Source of the DNA: Candidatus Dadabacteria bacterium | GTDB taxonomy: Bacteria > Desulfobacterota_D > UBA1144 > Nemesobacterales > UBA2774 | Direction: 5' to 3' | Assembly (NCBI GenBank): GCA_020849425.1 | Contig: JADLGH010000024.1 | Span: forward strand, 1 to 33,097 | Length of the DNA: 33,097 bases | Shown here: piece after piece, positions 24,822-32,868 of the stretch | Layout: each line of letters starts with the position of its first letter | Position numbering within the stretch: position 1 is the stretch's first letter | Notes under the pieces: model-generated | The model's database searches: none | What the model was told of the DNA's origin: nothing | The model's input: only the letters and a program-made list of their open reading frames with translations | Made by a program: the position numbers and the translations under genes

Positions 24822-25994
24822 ATGAAAAAAGCATATCTCGACTATAACGCGACGACCCCCGTAGACCCGCGCGTACTAGAAGCCATGATGCCGTACTTTA
24901 AAGACGGCTTCGGGAACCCTTCGAGCATCCACGCCTTCGGGAGCGCCGCGAGGGCCGCGCTCGATGAGGCGCGCGAGAGGGTTGCGGCCCTACTCGGTGC
25001 CGGGGCGAGGGAAATACTCTTCACCTCGGGGGGCAGCGAGGGTAACAACCTCGCCATAAAGGGCGCTGCGTTCGCCGAAGGGGGGCGCGGGGGAAAGCAC
25101 ATGGTAACGACGCGTGTAGAGCACGATTCCACGCTCGAAGCGTTCGTGTTCCTCGAATCACGCGGTTTTACGGTCACGTATCTCGGCGTGGACGGGAACG
25201 GTCTCGTCGATCTCGACGAGCTCCGCGAATCCGTCACCGCCGAGACGAGGCTCGTCTCCGTCATCTACGCGAATAACGAAACCGGGGCCGTCATGCCCGT
25301 GGAACGGATAGCCGGAATCGTGAAGGAAAAGGGAGCGCTCCTTCACGTGGACGCCGTTCAGGCCGCGGGGAAGATCGAAATAGACTTGAAAAGGATCGAG
25401 GCCGACCTCGTCTCGATATCGTCGCACAAGTTCTACGGCCCGAAGGGCGCGGGGGCGCTCTACGTAAGGGACGGGCTCGCAAGGCGCCTGACTCTCGCGC
25501 CGCTCATACACGGCGGCGGGCAGGAGAGGGGGCTAAGGTCGGGGACGGAGAACGTCCCCGCAGTTGCGGGGCTCGGGAAGGCTGCGGAGCTTGCGCTCGG
25601 CGAGCTCGCACCGGACAGGGAAAGGGTGGGGCGGCTCCGGGACGAGCTCCTGGCGCGCATATCGTCCGGCGCTGGCGGGGTCACGCTGAACGGGCAGCCG
25701 GACGGCATGGTCCGGAACACGCTCAACCTGTCGTTCGAGGGCGTTAACGGCGGCTCGCTCGCGATGGCGCTCGACCTCGAAGGCATAGCGGTTTCGACGG
25801 GCTCGGCGTGCTCGGAGGGGAACGTCGATCCCTCGCACGTCCTCCTGGCCATGGGGCTTACGAGGAAGGAGGCGCATTCGTCCGTGAGGTTCAGCCTCGG
25901 CAGGTTCACGACTCGGGAAGAGATAGAGCATGCCGCAGCGGCGGTCGTCTCGGCCGTGAAGAGGATAAGGGGGCTTAAGGGTGCGGGCTCGTAG
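24822..25994 (+). CDS. Cysteine desulfurase (NifS/IscS group)
   Basis: PLP enzyme that moves sulfur from cysteine to an active-site persulfide for Fe-S cluster or thionucleoside synthesis. The 390-aa protein shows YLDYNATTPVDP at the N-terminus, the cofactor-stacking His in RVEHDS (His101), VDAVQAAGKI, the PLP lysine in SISSHKFYGPKGAG (Lys203) and the catalytic cysteine in STGSACSEG (Cys330) on a long flexible loop, as in group I (NifS/IscS) enzymes. No iscU, iscR, nifU or mnmA gene is adjacent, so I leave the symbol blank. It could serve Fe-S assembly or tRNA thiolation. It follows oxyR on the same strand after 86 bp and is convergent with argC, 7 bp between stops. Confidence 0.9.
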   Translation: MKKAYLDYNATTPVDPRVLEAMMPYFKDGFGNPSSIHAFGSAARAALDEARERVAALLGAGAREILFTSGGSEGNNLAIKGAAFAEGGRGGKHMVTTRVEHDSTLEAFVFLESRGFTVTYLGVDGNGLVDLDELRESVTAETRLVSVIYANNETGAVMPVERIAGIVKEKGALLHVDAVQAAGKIEIDLKRIEADLVSISSHKFYGPKGAGALYVRDGLARRLTLAPLIHGGGQERGLRSGTENVPAVAGLGKAAELALGELAPDRERVGRLRDELLARISSGAGGVTLNGQPDGMVRNTLNLSFEGVNGGSLAMALDLEGIAVSTGSACSEGNVDPSHVLLAMGLTRKEAHSSVRFSLGRFTTREEIEHAAAAVVSAVKRIRGLKGAGS

Positions 25995-26001
25995 GCCGCG
26001 C

Positions 26002-27042
26002 TCAGGGGAAGAGGGGCGGAATCGCGAGCCCGGCCGATTCCTCGAAACCCATCATGATGTTCATGTTCTGGACCGCGACGCCCGAGGCGCCCTTCACGAG
26101 GTTGTCGATCACGGAGACGATCACGGCCGACTTCGATTCCGGGTCGGCCTTTAAGCCTATGTCGCAGAAATTGGAGCCCTTCACCTGGGACGTGGACGGA
26201 TAGACCTTCTCGGGCGAAATCCTGACGAACCTTTCGTTCTCGTAATGCTTTCCGTATAGCCCCAGGAGCTCCCCCGTCGTCATCGATTTGTTCAGCCTCA
26301 CGTATATCGTCGAGAGAATGCCCCTGTCCATGGGGATAAGGTGCGGGACGAACTGTATCCTGAGGTCGATGCCGGAATATTCCCTCATCACCTCTTCTAT
26401 CTCCGGCATGTGCCTGTGCTCGCCGACCTTGTACGCCTTTACACCCTCGTTCACCTCGCAGAAGTGGGTGTCGAGGGAGGGGTTCCTGCCCGCGCCGGAC
26501 ACGCCGGATTTCGAGTCGGCGATGACGAGCCCGGGCTCGAGAAGCTGCTCACACGCGAGCGGCAGGAGGCCGAGAATGACGGACGTCGGGTAGCAGCCCG
26601 GGTTCGCGACCAGCTTTGCGGACTTGAGCCGCTCCCTGTTTATCTCGGGGATGCCGTATACCGCTTCGGGGATGAGCCCGGGGTGCGGATGCTCGCCGTA
26701 CCAGGCTGTATATACCTCGTGGCTCAGCCTGAAGTCCGCCCCAAGGTCTATTATCCTGACGTCCCTTTTGTAAAGCTCGCCCACGACCCTGGCCGACGCC
26801 CCGTGAGGCAGGGCAAGGAAGACTACGTCCGTATCTTCGGGGAGAGTATTCGGATCGAGGGGTTTTAGCTCCAGGTCGCAGAACCCGGAAAGGTGCGGGA
26901 AGACGTCTGATATCCTCTTCCCGGCGTGCTTATCCGCAGTCAAATGTGTAATATCGACAGAGGGATGCGTAAGGAGAAACCTCAAAAGATCGCTCCCCGT
27001 GTAACCGCTCGCCCCCAGTATCCCGACTCTTATTTTCCGCAT
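26002..27042 (-). CDS. argC: N-acetyl-gamma-glutamyl-phosphate reductase
   Basis: ArgC reduces N-acetylglutamyl-5-phosphate to the semialdehyde with NADPH, the third step of arginine synthesis. The 346-aa protein has the dinucleotide-binding GILGASGYTGSDLLRFL (8-24), FLALPHGAS (75-83), IIDLGADFRL (97-106) and the active-site cysteine in ANPGCYPTSV (Cys150). These features and the length identify type 1 ArgC. The region upstream (27043-27225) is shared with the divergent gap gene. A minus-strand TTGACA at 27075-27070 is present, but I see no properly spaced -10. No other arginine gene is adjacent. Confidence 0.95.
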   Translation of the reverse strand: MRKIRVGILGASGYTGSDLLRFLLTHPSVDITHLTADKHAGKRISDVFPHLSGFCDLELKPLDPNTLPEDTDVVFLALPHGASARVVGELYKRDVRIIDLGADFRLSHEVYTAWYGEHPHPGLIPEAVYGIPEINRERLKSAKLVANPGCYPTSVILGLLPLACEQLLEPGLVIADSKSGVSGAGRNPSLDTHFCEVNEGVKAYKVGEHRHMPEIEEVMREYSGIDLRIQFVPHLIPMDRGILSTIYVRLNKSMTTGELLGLYGKHYENERFVRISPEKVYPSTSQVKGSNFCDIGLKADPESKSAVIVSVIDNLVKGASGVAVQNMNIMMGFEESAGLAIPPLFP

Positions 27043-27144
27043 AAGGATTGAAAATATACGGTAAAATTGTCAAATACAAGTTTGGGGGGAGAATTTCCCT
27101 TCGCCGATGCGCAGGAAAGGGCCCCCGGGAGCCCGCGCTATACC

Positions 27145-27173
27145 TTGACGCGCATTATTTGTAAAGGTAATTT
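27145..27173 (+). promoter_or_regulatory. Candidate promoter of gap-pgk
   Basis: TTGACG (27145-27150), a 17-bp spacer and TAATTT (27168-27173) in an AT-rich stretch about 50 bp upstream of gap. The -35 is strong and the -10 weak. Confidence 0.4.
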
Positions 27174-27225
27174 TTAGAGGATTTTCTTCAAATTAAATAA
27201 CATTTCAATTACGTGGAGGGATTAG

Positions 27226-28233
27226 ATGTCTATCAAGGTTGGGATTAACGGGTTCGGAAGAATCGGGAGGCACGTTCTCCGTATCGGGCTCGAAAGGGAA
27301 GGGCTCGAATTCGTAGGAATAAACGATATATCCGATTCCAAAACGCTTGCCCACCTTTTTAAATACGATTCCGTATTCGGCCCTTACAAAGGAGATGTAA
27401 AATCCGAAAACGGACATATAATTGTAGATGGAAAGGCTATAAGGGTATTCACGGAGAGGGATCCGAAGAACATACCGTGGCAGGATACGGGGGCCGAGAT
27501 CATAGCGGAAGCCAGCGGGGTTTTCCGTTCGAGGGAAGCCGCGGCCGCGCACCTCGGGAGCACGGTCAGGAAGGTAGTAATCACGGCGCCCGCCAAGGGC
27601 GAGGTGGATTTCACGACGGTGCTTGGCGCGAACGAAGAGGATTACAGCCCCGATTTCGACGTCATATCAAACGCCTCGTGCACGACGAACTGCTTTGCGA
27701 TGATAGTAAAGGTGCTTCACGAAAATTTCGGAATCAGGAGGGGTGAGATGACGACTATCCACTCCTACACGAACGACCAGCATATACTCGACGCCCCTCA
27801 CAAGGACCTACGCCGCGCAAGGGCGGCGGCCCTTTCCATAATCCCCACGAGCACGGGCGCCGCGAGCGCGATAGAGATAATATATCCCGTGCTCAAGGGC
27901 AAGCTGAGCTCGGTGTCCATGAGGGTGCCGACGGCCGACGTTTCCGTCGTCGACTTCACCTGCGAAGTGGAAAAGGACACGACGCCCGAAGAGGTAAACG
28001 AAAAGTTCAGGCAGGCCGCGAAGGGCGAGCTGAAAGGCTACCTGAGATACGTCGAGGAAGAGCTCGTATCGTCCGACTTCATAGGCGATCCGCACTCGGC
28101 GATTCTCGATTCCCAGCTTACTGCCGTCGTGGAGGGCAACCTGGTAAAGGTAGTGGGCTGGTACGACAACGAATACGGTTACTCGTCGAGGGTAGTGGAC
28201 CTCGTCGAGTACATAGGAGAAAGGCTGAAATGA
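27226..28233 (+). CDS. gap: Glyceraldehyde-3-phosphate dehydrogenase
   Basis: GAPDH interconverts glyceraldehyde-3-phosphate and 1,3-bisphosphoglycerate with NAD(P) and phosphate in glycolysis and gluconeogenesis. The 335-aa protein has the Rossmann start KVGINGFGRIGRHVLR (4-19), Asp34 in GINDISD (favouring NAD over NADP), and the catalytic SNASCTTNC (148-156, Cys152). It continues with THSYTNDQHILDAPHKDLRRAR and ends with WYDNEYGYSSRVVDLVEYI. Strong Shine-Dalgarno GTGGAGGG. The stop overlaps the pgk start as ATGA, so the pair is translationally coupled. The first gene of the carbon cluster gap-pgk-fbaB. Confidence 0.97.
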   Translation: MSIKVGINGFGRIGRHVLRIGLEREGLEFVGINDISDSKTLAHLFKYDSVFGPYKGDVKSENGHIIVDGKAIRVFTERDPKNIPWQDTGAEIIAEASGVFRSREAAAAHLGSTVRKVVITAPAKGEVDFTTVLGANEEDYSPDFDVISNASCTTNCFAMIVKVLHENFGIRRGEMTTIHSYTNDQHILDAPHKDLRRARAAALSIIPTSTGAASAIEIIYPVLKGKLSSVSMRVPTADVSVVDFTCEVEKDTTPEEVNEKFRQAAKGELKGYLRYVEEELVSSDFIGDPHSAILDSQLTAVVEGNLVKVVGWYDNEYGYSSRVVDLVEYIGERLK

Positions 28234-29450
28234 GTAAGCTCGTCATATCCGACCTCCCTGATTCGACATACAAGGGAAAACGCGTTTTTGTCAGGGTTGA
28301 CTTCAACGTGCCGATAAGGGACGGGAAGATAAGTGAGGATTACAGGATAAGAAGGGTAATCCCCACGATAGACTATCTTGTCGAGAGGGGCGCCAGGGTG
28401 ATACTCGGCTCCCACCTCGGAAGACCCAAGGGCATAGTGATGCCCGAGCTTTCATTAAAGCCGATCGCGGACCGCCTGTCCGAGCTCCTCGGAAAGTCCG
28501 TGAAGTTCACCGGGAAGGTGACGGGGACCGAGGTGAAGGAGTCGATAGAATCGCTCGCCGACGGCGAGGTCATGCTCCTCGAAAACCTGAGATTCCATAA
28601 AGAAGAAACAGACAACGACCCTAAATTTGCGAAAACGCTTTCATCCTACGCCGATATTTATGTAAACGACGCCTTCGGCACGTCTCACAGGAAGCATGCC
28701 TCGACGTACGGCATGGCCGCCAATTTCGAGCTCAGGGTAGCGGGCTTTCTCGTAAGCAGGGAGCTCAAGTTCCTCACCCGTCTCCGCGAAAACCCCGACC
28801 GCCCATTCATCGTCATAGTCGGCGGCGGCAAGATTAAAGACAAGATCCACGCCCTTCAGCGCCTCATCGACAAGGCCGACAAGGTCCTCCTCGGAGGGGG
28901 CGTCGCATATACGTTCCTCAAGGCAAAGGGCATCAGGATAGGTAATTCGATCGTAGAGGACGATCTGGTCGACTGGGCGAAAGACGCGCTCACAAACTAC
29001 GGTAAAAAGATATTCCTCCCGGTGGACCACGTCGTATCCAACAGCCTCGAAAAGAGAAAGAACTGCATGGTCGTGGACGGCTCCATACCCGACGACCTTC
29101 AGGGGTTCGACATAGGCCCCAAGACGGCGGCGAAATATAACCACCAGATAAAGGGGACGGGCTCCATATTCTGGAGCGGCCCGATGGGCGTGTTCGAGGT
29201 CGGCGATTTTTCGGCCGGAACGACCCAGGTCGCCCGCACCGTTGCGCTCGCCACGTGGCGCGGCGCGACAACAGTGGTCGGCGGCGGCGAGACGATAGCT
29301 TCCATAAGAAAGGCCGAGGTGCTCGATTCCGAGATCACGCACATATCCACCGGCGGCGGGGCGCTTCTCGAATTTCTGGGAGGCGACGAGCTCCCCGGAA
29401 TATCAATACTCAACGACAGGGAAGAGCGCATATCCCTGGCTGCCAATTGA
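28230..29450 (+). CDS. pgk: Phosphoglycerate kinase
   Basis: PGK transfers the acyl phosphate of 1,3-bisphosphoglycerate to ADP. The 406-aa two-domain enzyme shows KRVFVRVDFNVPI near the N-terminus, LGSHLGRPKG (substrate side), LLENLRFHKEE, VNDAFGTSHRKHAS, the hinge and nucleotide region VIVGGGKIKDKIHAL and LLGGGVAYTFLKA, FWSGPMGVFE, and the C-terminal ISTGGGALLEFLGGDELPGI. Fully canonical. It overlaps gap by four bases. About 109 bp separate it from fbaB, with a short imperfect hairpin (CCCG/CGGG) but no clear terminator, so read-through into fbaB is possible. Confidence 0.97.
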   Translation: MSKLVISDLPDSTYKGKRVFVRVDFNVPIRDGKISEDYRIRRVIPTIDYLVERGARVILGSHLGRPKGIVMPELSLKPIADRLSELLGKSVKFTGKVTGTEVKESIESLADGEVMLLENLRFHKEETDNDPKFAKTLSSYADIYVNDAFGTSHRKHASTYGMAANFELRVAGFLVSRELKFLTRLRENPDRPFIVIVGGGKIKDKIHALQRLIDKADKVLLGGGVAYTFLKAKGIRIGNSIVEDDLVDWAKDALTNYGKKIFLPVDHVVSNSLEKRKNCMVVDGSIPDDLQGFDIGPKTAAKYNHQIKGTGSIFWSGPMGVFEVGDFSAGTTQVARTVALATWRGATTVVGGGETIASIRKAEVLDSEITHISTGGGALLEFLGGDELPGISILNDREERISLAAN

Positions 29451-29559
29451 AACCCGATTGTTAAACGGGCTTTCACTCGGGGGTAATTTATTTTAAACTT
29501 CTGATAATCTCCGGCATGACTGCGCCGCCAATCTCAAATACCGTAAGAGGAGTGCAATA

Positions 29560-30645
29560 ATGGCAAAAGTAAAGAGCACGGAAGGGATAGATTCGATAAG
29601 AAAGCTCCTCGGAAACGAGGCCGATTACCTTCTCAACCACAAGAGCAAGACCGTACCAAAGAACCAGCTCCATCTGCCCGGCCCCGATTTCGTCGACCGC
29701 ATCTTCATTCCCTCCGACAGGCCCAACTCCGTTCTCCGTAACCTCCAGCTCATGTATAACACTGGCAGGCTCGCGGGAACGGGTTATATGTCGATACTCC
29801 CGGTCGACCAGGGGATAGAGCACTCGGCCGGAGCATCGTTCGCTCCTAACCCGATTTACTTCGATCCCGAGAATATTGTAAAGCTCGCGATAGAAGGCGG
29901 CTGTAACGCCGTCGCTTCGACGCTCGGCGTACTCGGCGCGGTTTCGAGGAAATATGCGCACAAGATCCCGTTTCTCGTGAAGCTGAACCACAACGAGCTT
30001 CTGACGTATCCTAACAAGTTCGACCAGATAATGTTCGCCAACGTAGATCAGGCCTACCAGATGGGCGCCGTGGCCGTTGGCGCGACGATATACTTCGGCT
30101 CCGAGGAGAGCGACCGCCAGATCCAGGAGGTGAGCGAGGCCTTCGCCTACGCCCACACACTCGGATTAGTCACCGTACTCTGGGCCTATCTCCGTAACTC
30201 GGCGTTTAAAACGGACAAGGCCGACTACGACCTTTCCGCCGACCTCACGGGGCAGGCGAACCACATAAGCGCGACCATAGAGGCCGACATCGTGAAGCAG
30301 AAGCAGGCCGAGAATAACGGCGGCTTCCTCGCCCTTAAATTCGGGAAGACAGACCCCAGGGTCTACTCCAAGCTCACGACGGAGCACCCGGTAGACCTCA
30401 CGCGTTACCAGGTCGTAAACTGCTACATGGGCCGCGCCAGCCTCATCAATTCCGGCGGCGCATCTACGGGCAGCGACCAGGACGACCTCGCACAGGCTGT
30501 GCGTACAGCGGTCATAAACAAGCGCGCGGGAGGCATGGGCCTCATCACCGGGCGGAAATCCTTCCAGAAGTCGATGAAGGAAGGGGTCGAAATACTGAAC
30601 GCCGTTCAGAACGTTTACCTCTGCGAAGAAGTCACGGTAGCCTGA
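29560..30645 (+). CDS. fbaB: Class I fructose-bisphosphate aldolase (FbaB/DhnA type)
   Basis: Metal-independent aldolase that interconverts fructose-1,6-bisphosphate with DHAP and glyceraldehyde-3-phosphate through a lysine Schiff base. The 361-aa protein follows E. coli FbaB through most of its length, with [59 protein letters not shown] (probable Schiff-base lysine at 246) and [18 protein letters not shown], ending in [16 protein letters not shown]. It belongs to the DhnA family and not the class II zinc enzymes. Good Shine-Dalgarno AGAGGAG. With gap and pgk it covers three consecutive steps of lower glycolysis/gluconeogenesis. A weak hairpin with a T-rich tail (about 30667-30698) follows. 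Confidence 0.94.
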   Translation: MAKVKSTEGIDSIRKLLGNEADYLLNHKSKTVPKNQLHLPGPDFVDRIFIPSDRPNSVLRNLQLMYNTGRLAGTGYMSILPVDQGIEHSAGASFAPNPIYFDPENIVKLAIEGGCNAVASTLGVLGAVSRKYAHKIPFLVKLNHNELLTYPNKFDQIMFANVDQAYQMGAVAVGATIYFGSEESDRQIQEVSEAFAYAHTLGLVTVLWAYLRNSAFKTDKADYDLSADLTGQANHISATIEADIVKQKQAENNGGFLALKFGKTDPRVYSKLTTEHPVDLTRYQVVNCYMGRASLINSGGASTGSDQDDLAQAVRTAVINKRAGGMGLITGRKSFQKSMKEGVEILNAVQNVYLCEEVTVA

Positions 30646-30745
30646 GTCCCGCTCTTAAAGACATCGGCCTCGCATGTCAGTGCGGAGCTTTATTGTTCCA
30701 CGCACAGGATTCCTACACTATTCTCACGCCAGGATTTATACTTGA

Positions 30746-31906
30746 GTGCGGGCGGCTAACCGCCTGCGCCTCGTTATGAACTGGAAAATAGAAGGGCTCA
30801 AAAGGATTGACGGCATCCTCGGGGGGATTGCGTGCAGGGTTTCGCGGCTCCTCGCAAGCCCGGGGAAGGACCCTCGAAACGTCCCTCCGAAGATACTCGT
30901 AATACGGCCTGGCGGGATAGGCGACGCCGTGCTTCTCTACCCGGCGCTCGCCGTGTTGAGGCAGGAATTCCCCGGCTCGGCGATTCACGTACTCGCCGAA
31001 AAACGAAACGGCGGTATCCTCGCCGGCTGCCCCTATATCGACGGCGTCCTCCTTTACGATTCCTCGCCGGTTAAAACCCTCGCAGGCGTCGTCAAGGCGG
31101 GGTACGACATAGTTATAGACACGGAGCAGTGGCACCGTATGACGGCTGCTCTCGCTTACCTTACGCGCGCCCCGGTGAGGGCCGGGTTCGCGACGAACGA
31201 AAGGGCCCGGCAGTTCACGCACCCCGTCACGCACGGACGCGGGGATTACGAGGCGGTGAGCTTCCTTAACCTCGTCTCGGCCGTCACCGGAAAGGAGTAC
31301 ATGTTCGACGAGGAGAAGCCGTTTTTACCGATAGATCCGGGCAAATATGGAAAGACCCTTTCCGCGCTCGGAGAATTTAAAAATGGGAAGAGGGGCGTCG
31401 TCGGCATATTCACGGGCGCGACTGTTAAGGAAAGGCGGTGGGGGACACTGAAATTCGCAGGGCTCGCGAAGGCGCTCGCAGGAGAGGGGCTCGGAATAGT
31501 GCTCCTCGGCGGGCCGGGGGACGTCCGGAGCTCGGCGGAGGTCAAAAAGGGCCTCGACTATAAAAGCGTCCTCGACCTTACGGGAAAGACGCCGCTCATG
31601 GAAACGGCGGCCGTTATCTCGATGCTGGACGTGCTGGTTTCGGGGGATACCGGCCTCATGCACATCGCGTACGGGGCCGGCACCCCCACGGTTTCTCTTT
31701 TCGGCGCGGGCATCGAGGAAAAGTGGGCCCCTCGCGGGGGGCGGCATGCGGTTATAAACAAGCGCCTTCCCTGCAGCCCCTGTACGGAGTTCGGATACAC
31801 GCCGCCATGCCCCTACGGAGTCAGATGCCTCCGGGACATATCTGTAGATGATGTGAGAAAATCCACACTGGATATTTTGTCTAATATGCAAGTTAGAAAA
31901 GTTTAA
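30746..31906 (+). CDS. Glycosyltransferase family 9 (heptosyltransferase-like)
   Basis: A 386-aa GT-B-fold glycosyltransferase of family GT9, which adds heptose or related sugars to the LPS core from ADP-activated donors at the inner membrane. It shows the N-terminal ILVIRPGGIGDAVLLYPAL, YDIVIDTEQWHRM, the central VGIFTGATVKERRW and the donor-binding VSGDTGLMHIAYGAGTPTVSLFG, followed by a cysteine-rich tail LPCSPCTEFGYTPPCPYGVRCL. That tail occurs in many GT9 proteins. The acceptor is unknown. The start may be GTG 30746, with AGGA upstream, or ATG 30776; neither has a strong ribosome site. The last codons are AT-rich, which marks the left edge of the AT-rich patch. Confidence 0.87.
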   Translation: MRAANRLRLVMNWKIEGLKRIDGILGGIACRVSRLLASPGKDPRNVPPKILVIRPGGIGDAVLLYPALAVLRQEFPGSAIHVLAEKRNGGILAGCPYIDGVLLYDSSPVKTLAGVVKAGYDIVIDTEQWHRMTAALAYLTRAPVRAGFATNERARQFTHPVTHGRGDYEAVSFLNLVSAVTGKEYMFDEEKPFLPIDPGKYGKTLSALGEFKNGKRGVVGIFTGATVKERRWGTLKFAGLAKALAGEGLGIVLLGGPGDVRSSAEVKKGLDYKSVLDLTGKTPLMETAAVISMLDVLVSGDTGLMHIAYGAGTPTVSLFGAGIEEKWAPRGGRHAVINKRLPCSPCTEFGYTPPCPYGVRCLRDISVDDVRKSTLDILSNMQVRKV

Positions 31907-31934
31907 ATCTTATCTAACATAATTTGGCGCAATT

Positions 31935-31957
31935 GTTGAATTAGGATTTCAACTTTT
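31935..31957 (+). terminator. Weak terminator-like hairpin after the GT9 gene
   Basis: GTTGAA (31935-31940) pairs with TTCAAC (31948-31953) around a 7-nt loop and is followed by TTTT. The stem is AT-rich and overlaps the stop of the convergent small gene. Confidence 0.3.
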
Positions 31958-32192
31958 CATGGACTTGCTTAATCAAGTCCTCACAACACCCAGATACATT
32001 AAAACTAAGCTGGTCTATGCTGCGACCTTTTACCGCAATAGATGGAGCATTCCCATGCGCTTTGCAACGTACCGAGCCTACAGACTTCTCTATAAGGCCT
32101 TGCACTCTTTGCATTGCAGCTCGTTCTAAGATACTACCTATTTGATTCGGGGGTACTTTTCTTCCGTTTAATTCAAAGGTTACCTTAACCAT
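31941..32192 (-). CDS. Small Cys/His protein of unknown function
   Basis: An 83-aa protein that I cannot assign to a named family. The start MVKVTFELNGRKV at 32192 is preferred over the ORF start at 32213 because GGAGG lies 9 nt before it, inside the longer frame. The N-terminal third looks like a short beta-strand followed by a helix (ILERAAMQRVQGLI). The second half carries CKAHG and, after DQLSFNVSG, a CC pair in GCCEDLIKQV, which together could bind a metal ion or form a redox site. It is the last of three leftward genes in the AT-rich patch, 38 bp after the DUF2188 gene, and is probably co-transcribed with it. Confidence 0.65.
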   Translation of the reverse strand: MVKVTFELNGRKVPPNQIGSILERAAMQRVQGLIEKSVGSVRCKAHGNAPSIAVKGRSIDQLSFNVSGCCEDLIKQVHEKLKS

Positions 32193-32230
32193 ATGTATTT
32201 CCTCCATAAACATAGACTCAATACTTTGTT

Positions 32231-32467
32231 TTAATATTTTTTATCTTTTGGAGGAACCGGGTCGTTGCCATAACTATCACTATCTCGGATTGTGCCATCT
32301 TTGCGATGGATCACAACTTCGGATTTCTCACGTTGTGCCTGTACCTTGGCACGTTCGATTGCCTCTAGTTGTGTATAGTGAACAGATCCAGCTCGGTTTA
32401 CCCCTTCCCTCTGTGTTGCCCATCCTTTCTCATGGGGTACTACATGTATATCTTTTTTCTTAGTCAT
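32231..32467 (-). CDS. DUF2188 domain protein
   Basis: A 78-aa protein with the complete DUF2188 pattern: HVVPHEKGWATQREGVNRAG, HYTQLEAIERAKVQAQREKSEVVIHRKDGTIRDSDSYGNDP. The family consists of short proteins, probably a beta-alpha-beta fold, common in accessory regions of bacteria, with no established function. Strong Shine-Dalgarno AGGAGG precedes the ATG. It lies 12 bp after the DUF3892 gene and upstream of the 83-aa Cys/His gene. Confidence 0.85.
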   Translation of the reverse strand: MTKKKDIHVVPHEKGWATQREGVNRAGSVHYTQLEAIERAKVQAQREKSEVVIHRKDGTIRDSDSYGNDPVPPKDKKY

Positions 32468-32479
32468 AACGCCTCCTGT

Positions 32480-32743
32480 TTAATAGCAATTTGGTAGATC
32501 GTCTAAATTATTTCTTGATGTGTTATCTCGGTCCGTACGCAAATATTTTCCGTTAGGACCGTTTACAACTCTTATTTCCGTGCGTCCCGATTTCCACGGC
32601 ACATAATACGTATGTAATCCAGTCTCTATGTCTCTTATTGCATCCCATTTCATTCTTGGAGACCAAGATGATCCAGAGTCACATAGGGCAGTAATATCAC
32701 CATCCCTATCTTTCCCTGTTTGTCTAACTGGTCTATCCGCCAT
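32480..32743 (-). CDS. DUF3892 domain protein
   Basis: An 87-aa protein matching DUF3892. It shows DGDITALCDSGSSWSPRMKWDAIRDIETG, then YYVPWKSGRTEIRVVNGPNGKYLRTDRD and the terminal NNLDDLPNC. These short proteins are of unknown function and often sit beside other small DUF proteins. The ATG has an AGGGGAG site. It is the first gene behind a perfect sigma-70 promoter on this strand, so it probably leads the three-gene unit DUF3892-DUF2188-83 aa. Confidence 0.8.
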   Translation of the reverse strand: MADRPVRQTGKDRDGDITALCDSGSSWSPRMKWDAIRDIETGLHTYYVPWKSGRTEIRVVNGPNGKYLRTDRDNTSRNNLDDLPNCY

Positions 32744-32771
32744 TTTTATTTCTCCCCTGCTAATTGATTTT

Positions 32772-32788
32772 TCCCTGCGTTGCAGGGA
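32772..32788 (-). other. Small hairpin in the leader of the DUF3892 transcript
   Basis: TCCCTGC and GCAGGGA form a perfect 7-bp stem around a 3-nt loop, between the predicted transcription start and the DUF3892 ribosome site. No T-run follows on either strand, so it is not a normal terminator. It may be a structured leader or an additional protein-binding palindrome. Confidence 0.4.
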
Positions 32789-32802
32789 TACTGTTTCACT
32801 AG

Positions 32803-32859
32803 TGATACATTATATCGATTGGCGTATCAGTTGTCAAACATTTTTCTTACGAATGATAC
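32803..32859. promoter_or_regulatory. TGATAC repeats, candidate operators of the XRE regulator
   Basis: TGATAC (32803-32808) and its inverse GTATCA (32824-32829) are 15 bp apart and bracket the -10 of the leftward promoter. A third copy, TGATAC (32854-32859), ends where the ribosome site of the rightward XRE gene begins. The pattern fits operators for a helix-turn-helix repressor acting on both genes, by inference. Confidence 0.5.
32809..32837 (-). promoter_or_regulatory. Perfect-consensus sigma-70 promoter for the leftward small genes
   Basis: On the minus strand TTGACA (32837-32832), exactly 17 bp, then TATAAT (32814-32809). Both hexamers are 6/6. It drives DUF3892, DUF2188 and the 83-aa gene. 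Confidence 0.85.
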
Positions 32860-32868
32860 GGAGGTTCA

